Part shown: positions 7,036 to 9,708 of the stretch, piece after piece
How positions within the stretch are numbered: the first letter of the stretch is position 1
Layout of the letters: every line of letters begins with the position of its first letter
Assembly: GCA_027483745.1 (NCBI GenBank)
Contig: JAIXTZ010000273.1
Span: 1-9,708, forward strand
DNA from: Lysobacteraceae bacterium
GTDB taxonomy: Bacteria > Pseudomonadota > Gammaproteobacteria > Xanthomonadales > Xanthomonadaceae
DNA: 9,708 nucleotides
Direction: 5' to 3'
Position numbers and translations under genes: made by a program
Notes under the pieces: generated by a model
Database searches by the model: none
What the model was told of the DNA's origin: nothing
What the model saw: only the letters and a program-made list of their open reading frames with translations

Positions 7036-7074
7036 GTCCGGGCCGCGTTTGCCGTGGCATGCTGCATCCCGGAC
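7036..7074 (+). repeat. Inverted repeat between rlmKL and the PmtA-like gene
   Basis: GTCCGGG (7036-7042) and CCCGGAC (7068-7074) could pair as a 7-bp stem around a 25-base loop. It fills most of the 76-base gap before the methyltransferase. No T-run follows and no clear promoter is visible, so it may be a leader or mRNA-end structure, or chance. Confidence 0.25.
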
Positions 7075-7093
7075 CTGATGATGGGCTTGATGC

Positions 7094-7735
7094 ATGCGTG
7101 AATCGACCGCCGACGACCGTCCCACCCGCTGGGCGTTCTTCCGCCAGTGGCTGAAGAACCCGCTGGGCGTGGCCGCCGTTTCGCCGTCGAGCCCGCAACT
7201 CGCCCGGCAGATGATCGCTGCCTTGCCGTCGAAGTCCACGCGCCTGATCGAACTCGGCGGTGGTACCGGGGCGATCACCGAGCGGCTGCTTGGCCACGGC
7301 ATCGCCCCCGGCGACCTGATGGTGCTGGAGCTGAACGAAGCGATGCATCAGACGCTGCGGCAGCGGTTTCCCGAGATCCAACTGCATCTCGCGAATGCCG
7401 CCGATGTGCGGCGTATTGCCATCGACAGCGGATTCCTCGACGACGGCCCCGCCGATGCGGTGGTGTCGGGCCTCGGCCTGCTGTCGATGCCGCGACCCTT
7501 GCAGCGCGAGATCGTCTCTGAAGCCTTCGCCTGTTTGCGCCCCGATGGCCGCTTCGTGCAGTTCACCTACGGCCCGGCCAGCCCGGTGGCCCGCGAGGTG
7601 CTCGACGACCTGAAGCTGACCTCGCGACGTGTGAGTTTCACCTGGTGGAACGTGCCGCCCGCGACGGTGTACGTCTACGAGCGGCAGCGTTCGACGGCCG
7701 TGCAGGCCCAGCCGATGGGGCGCCGCGCCGGTTGA
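7094..7735 (+). CDS. SAM-dependent methyltransferase, phospholipid N-methyltransferase (PmtA)-like
   Basis: This 213-residue soluble class I methyltransferase has FFRQWLKNPLGVAAVSPSSP (residues 15-34), the SAM loop ELGGGTGAITERLL (53-66), an acidic ribose ligand at Glu79 in VLELNE, SGLGLLSMPRPLQREI (125-140) and RFVQFTYGPASPV (153-165). The SPSSxxLAxxM opening and the NVPPATVYVY ending (186-195) are typical of PmtA-like proteins, which in some bacteria methylate phosphatidylethanolamine towards phosphatidylcholine. The same fold is easily mislabelled as an rRNA adenine dimethylase (KsgA-like). The lipid activity is family inference; no substrate residue can be named. It has no membrane segment, so it would act at the inner face of the membrane. 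It lies 76 bases after rlmKL and is convergent with the amylase gene, 21 bases away. No other in-frame ATG lies close upstream; the ribosome site is weak. Confidence 0.82.
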   Translation: MRESTADDRPTRWAFFRQWLKNPLGVAAVSPSSPQLARQMIAALPSKSTRLIELGGGTGAITERLLGHGIAPGDLMVLELNEAMHQTLRQRFPEIQLHLANAADVRRIAIDSGFLDDGPADAVVSGLGLLSMPRPLQREIVSEAFACLRPDGRFVQFTYGPASPVAREVLDDLKLTSRRVSFTWWNVPPATVYVYERQRSTAVQAQPMGRRAG

Positions 7736-7756
7736 ACCCGACGCGGCGCAGGTCGA

Positions 7757-8050
7757 TCAGCGCAGCCACATGCGCGCACGGCGCGGCGGCAGGTTGAAGG
7801 TGTAGGTGCCGCTGGTGATGCGGACGACGTTCGTGCTGTCCAGCGCATCGCGGTAGTCGGTATTCCACCACAGCACGCTGTTGTTCATGTTCACCGGCAC
7901 GGACACCGAGTTGCCACACTTGTTGATCGCGACGATGCCGAGGTCGCCGCGACGGAAGATCAGGTGGCAGTCGCCGGCCGACAGCACCTGCTGGTCGGTG
8001 CCCTGCGCCGTGTTGTGGAAGCGCACCATCGCCTTCAGGTCGCTGCGGTT
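7757..8050 (-). other. Amylase C-terminal remnant downstream of the TGA (end of barrel and domain C)
   Basis: These 97 codons follow the TGA directly in the same frame. They start NRSDLKAMVRFHN, the expected last barrel helix, then FRRGDLGIVAINKCG and a beta-rich stretch typical of amylase domain C. No further stop or frameshift is seen. An internal ATG (8029) with no good ribosome site could be used only by reinitiation, and a free domain C has no known role. Confidence 0.75.
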
Positions 8051-9181
8051 TCACGCGTTGACCCAGCGGTTGTCACCGCTCTCGTTGTTGTCCGAGTACA
8101 GCATCGGCACGCCGCCGTTGCGGCCGAAGATGTAGGCGTAGGCCAAGGTCTCGTCGGTCGGGTCCATCATCAGGCCGCGGAAGCCGGCGTTGTTCGGAAT
8201 ATCGTGCGTGATCGTGAAGGTGATCGCGCGCGAGGGTTGCAGCGCCTGCCCGACAGCCAGCGGATCGACCAGCTGGCTCATGCGGCCGCCGAAGCCGAAG
8301 GCCTGCCGCATCTGGTTGTGCAGCGGGAAATCGTAGGCCGCGTGGTCGGTGTCGCGCAGGTAGGGCACGAGGAAGCGCTCGTACTCACTATTCCCCGCGC
8401 CGCCGCCGGTGATGACCTCGCCGAACACGTGCATGCCCGACTTGATCGTCGGGGTCAGCACGGCGTTGATGAAGCTCGCCGGCATGTGTTTCGCGGCATC
8501 GATGCGGAAGCCCCTCACGCCAAGGTTCTTCAGCGCTTGCAGGTACTGCTGTTGCTGCCCGACGACCCAGCTGTTGCCCACGAGGTCCGGCAGGCCGGCG
8601 TCGCCGCTGCCGCCGCAGAGGCGGTAGTTCTGCACTTCCCAGACATTGTTGTAGTCGACGATGCAGCGCGCCGGGCCGAAGTCGTTGCCCGAGAGCACGT
8701 TGTTGCGCAGGTCGCCGAACAGGCGGATGCCGTTGTAGTAGGCGGTGTTGCCTGCGTAGGTCGATAGCACCGCGCTGCCCGGGTAGTTCAGGTCGCTGCG
8801 CTTGAAGGCCTCGTTCGCCATGTGGTTCATGACGATGTCGGCGTAGACACGAATGCCGCGCTGCTGCAGGGCGGTGACCATGTTGCGGAAGGCGGTGGTG
8901 TCGCCCAACGGGCTGTGGATCAGCCGGAAATCCTGAGGCTGGTAGCGCGCCCACCAGGCGCTGCCTTCGCTTTTGTAGGCCGGCGAGACCAGCACGATCC
9001 GATAGCCAGCATCGCGGATCTGGTCGGCGCGCGCCTGCACGTCGGCGTAGCGCCAGTTGAAGGCGTGGAGGATGGCATCGGCCTGGGCCGCGGGTGCGGC
9101 GATCGCCGCCAAGACAAAGAACGCGAGGGTGCGGAACGAAGCACGGAGCGCCCGGAGCGGGCGGAAAGCACGGGAGATCAT
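7757..9181 (-). pseudogene. Secreted alpha-amylase gene (GH13) interrupted by one in-frame TGA
   Basis: Read through, the frame has 475 codons before its final stop (474 amino acids plus one TGA), about the length I recall for Xanthomonas-type alpha-amylases. Codon 377 is TGA (8051-8053). A signal peptide covers about 1-34, with likely cleavage after AQA, before DAILHAFNW. GH13 conserved regions are DIVMNH (115-120), GFRIDAAKH (224-232, nucleophile Asp228), FGEV (253-256, acid/base Glu255) and ITHD (324-327, Asp327). The enzyme would hydrolyse alpha-1,4 bonds of starch outside the cell. Translation ending at the TGA gives 376 residues, losing the last barrel helix and all of domain C, so a stable active product is doubtful. 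The frame is not shifted: the same frame continues to a natural-looking ending (RARMWLR). Alternatives are a sequencing or assembly error, a recent nonsense mutation, or readthrough. GGAG eight bases before the ATG supports the start at 9181. Confidence 0.85.
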
Positions 9182-9189
9182 CGTTGTGG

Positions 9190-9193
9190 CTCC
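9190..9193 (-). promoter_or_regulatory. Ribosome binding site of the amylase
   Basis: On the minus strand GGAG lies eight bases before the ATG at 9181. This supports that start, which opens directly into a basic, then hydrophobic signal peptide, over an in-frame start at 9220. Confidence 0.5.
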
Positions 9194-9333
9194 AAACGGG
9201 GGAGGGAGCGCTTCGAGCACGGGCCGGGTCGGCCGTCCTTGCCACTGCGGTGCGTCCTGGGTGGAGCGTCTGCACGACGCCCGGCCCTGCGTTCGAGGCG
9301 CGTCGGTGAGCAGGACCGGGGGGTTGCTCGGTT

Positions 9334-9349
9334 TAGAGCCTAGGCTCTA
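9334..9349. promoter_or_regulatory. Perfect 16-bp palindrome upstream of the amylase
   Basis: TAGAGCCTAGGCTCTA is fully self-complementary with a CTAG core and lies in the 233-base gap about 150 bases upstream of the amylase ATG. It is AT-richer than its surroundings. It could be an operator for a dimeric regulator of the amylase. As RNA the hairpin would have a six-base stem and no T-run, so termination of the permease transcript is less likely. The rest of the gap shows no clear promoter. Confidence 0.45.
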
Positions 9350-9392
9350 GCCGCGGTGCGCGTCGGCTGAATACGTATGCACGCCGCCTCCC

Positions 9393-9414
9393 GCGCGCCG
9401 CCAAGAAGGCGCGC
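9393..9414 (-). terminator. Possible hairpin terminator after the permease gene
   Basis: On the minus strand a 7-bp perfect stem, GCGCGCC with GGCGCGC around an eight-base loop, begins immediately after the permease stop codon. It lacks a T-run, so it is a candidate 3'-end structure, not a proven intrinsic terminator. Confidence 0.35.
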
Positions 9415-9708
9415 TCAGGCGGCTTGGCGAGCGTTCCGGTGCATGAGCCAGCCAGCCAGGCTCACGCCAACGCAAACCGCGACGATGATGAGCGTCGCGA
9501 GTGCGTTGATTTCCGGGGTCACGCCGAAACGCACCTTGGAAAGGATCAGCACCGGCAACGTGCTGGAGCCCGGCCCGGACGTGAAACTCGCGATGACGAC
9601 GTCGTCCAGCGACAGCGTGAAGGCGAGCAGCCAGCCGGCCAGCAGCGCCGGCCAGATCAGCGGCAAGGTCACCAGGAAGAAAACCTTCCACGGCCGCGCG
9701 CCGAGGTC
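9415..9708 (-). CDS. potI: Putrescine ABC transporter permease PotI-like, C-terminal part
   Basis: The visible 97 residues run off the right edge. They begin in the EAA-loop region, DLGARPWKVFFLVTLPLIWP, the cytoplasmic loop that docks on the ATPase, followed by a membrane segment WPALLAGWLLAFTLSLDD. A periplasmic stretch ASFTSGPGSSTLPVLILSKV and FGVTPEINALATL then lead into the last membrane helix, ending in the short tail HRNARQAA. These stretches closely resemble E. coli PotI (SLDDLVIASFVSGPG, GVNPEINALATL), a permease of the PotFGHI putrescine uptake system in the inner membrane. PotC of the spermidine system is a near relative and cannot be fully excluded. An internal GTG at 9672 is not the start, because the conserved frame continues past it to the window edge. 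Confidence 0.88.
   Translation of the reverse strand, partial: DLGARPWKVFFLVTLPLIWPALLAGWLLAFTLSLDDVVIASFTSGPGSSTLPVLILSKVRFGVTPEINALATLIIVAVCVGVSLAGWLMHRNARQAA

Noticed and set aside
4807..7302. Very long open frame (831 codons) on the minus strand, antisense to rlmKL
   Set aside because: It is dominated by Arg, Ala, Gly, Val and His with no recognisable motif, and lies opposite a clearly conserved bifunctional methyltransferase. High GC in the third codon position suppresses stops on the other strand.
7990..8053. Possible selenocysteine recoding of the amylase TGA, with a small downstream hairpin (GAAG-CG stem with a bulged G, six-base loop) starting about 14 bases after the TGA
   Set aside because: The stem is short and of a kind expected by chance in GC-rich DNA. 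Alpha-amylases have no redox role for selenocysteine, and no selenoprotein machinery is visible in the window.
8051..9181. Truncated amylase as a deliberately short, complete enzyme
   Set aside because: The product would end before the last barrel helix, and the following 97 codons still encode that helix and domain C in frame. A nonsense lesion, sequence error or readthrough explains this better than a natural short enzyme.
9371..9378. ATACGTAT palindrome downstream of the permease gene
   Set aside because: Eight bases is too short to stand out, and it lacks flanking symmetry or a clear relation to a promoter.

Overview
The window is GC-rich DNA from a bacterial chromosome. Its gene content best fits a gammaproteobacterium of the Lysobacteraceae (Xanthomonadaceae), such as Lysobacter and its relatives. 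The main reasons are a holB-pilZ junction with a Xanthomonas-type PilZ, tesB coupled to a small DUF2007-like membrane protein, a Xanthomonas-type secreted alpha-amylase, and a secreted M4 metalloprotease. This placement is inference from protein resemblance; no species is claimed.

Layout from left to right. Positions 2-97 (+) hold the end of holB, overlapping pilZ (94-450, +). Facing them is a minus-strand pair, tesB (858-1730) followed by a DUF2007-like tail-anchored protein (460-858), which share one base. A 266-base gap with strong inverted repeats separates tesB from a secreted thermolysin-family protease (1997-3568, +). A GC-only hairpin lies between the protease and a convergent ampD-type amidase (3636-4229, -). 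A 62-base divergent gap with two small symmetric elements precedes a plus-strand run: a small alpha/beta hydrolase (4292-4855), rlmKL (4855-7017, sharing one base with the hydrolase) and a PmtA-like methyltransferase (7094-7735). On the minus strand follow an alpha-amylase gene broken by one in-frame TGA (7757-9181), a 233-base gap with a 16-bp perfect palindrome, and the end of a PotI-like polyamine transporter permease (9415-9708, running off the window).

Functionally this is ordinary housekeeping DNA (replication, rRNA modification, cell-wall recycling, lipid metabolism, polyamine uptake, type IV pili) with two exported degradative enzymes, a protease and an amylase. I found no CRISPR array, insertion sequence, tRNA, rRNA, phage gene or recognisable defence or biosynthetic cluster. 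No gap without a gene exceeds 300 bases.

The strongest anomaly is the amylase. All three catalytic residues lie upstream of the TGA, and the reading frame stays open with a recognisable domain C for 97 codons after it. The other observations are candidate regulatory structures: the folded leader of the protease and two CTAG-centred palindromes. I do not see a convincing undescribed multi-gene system here.
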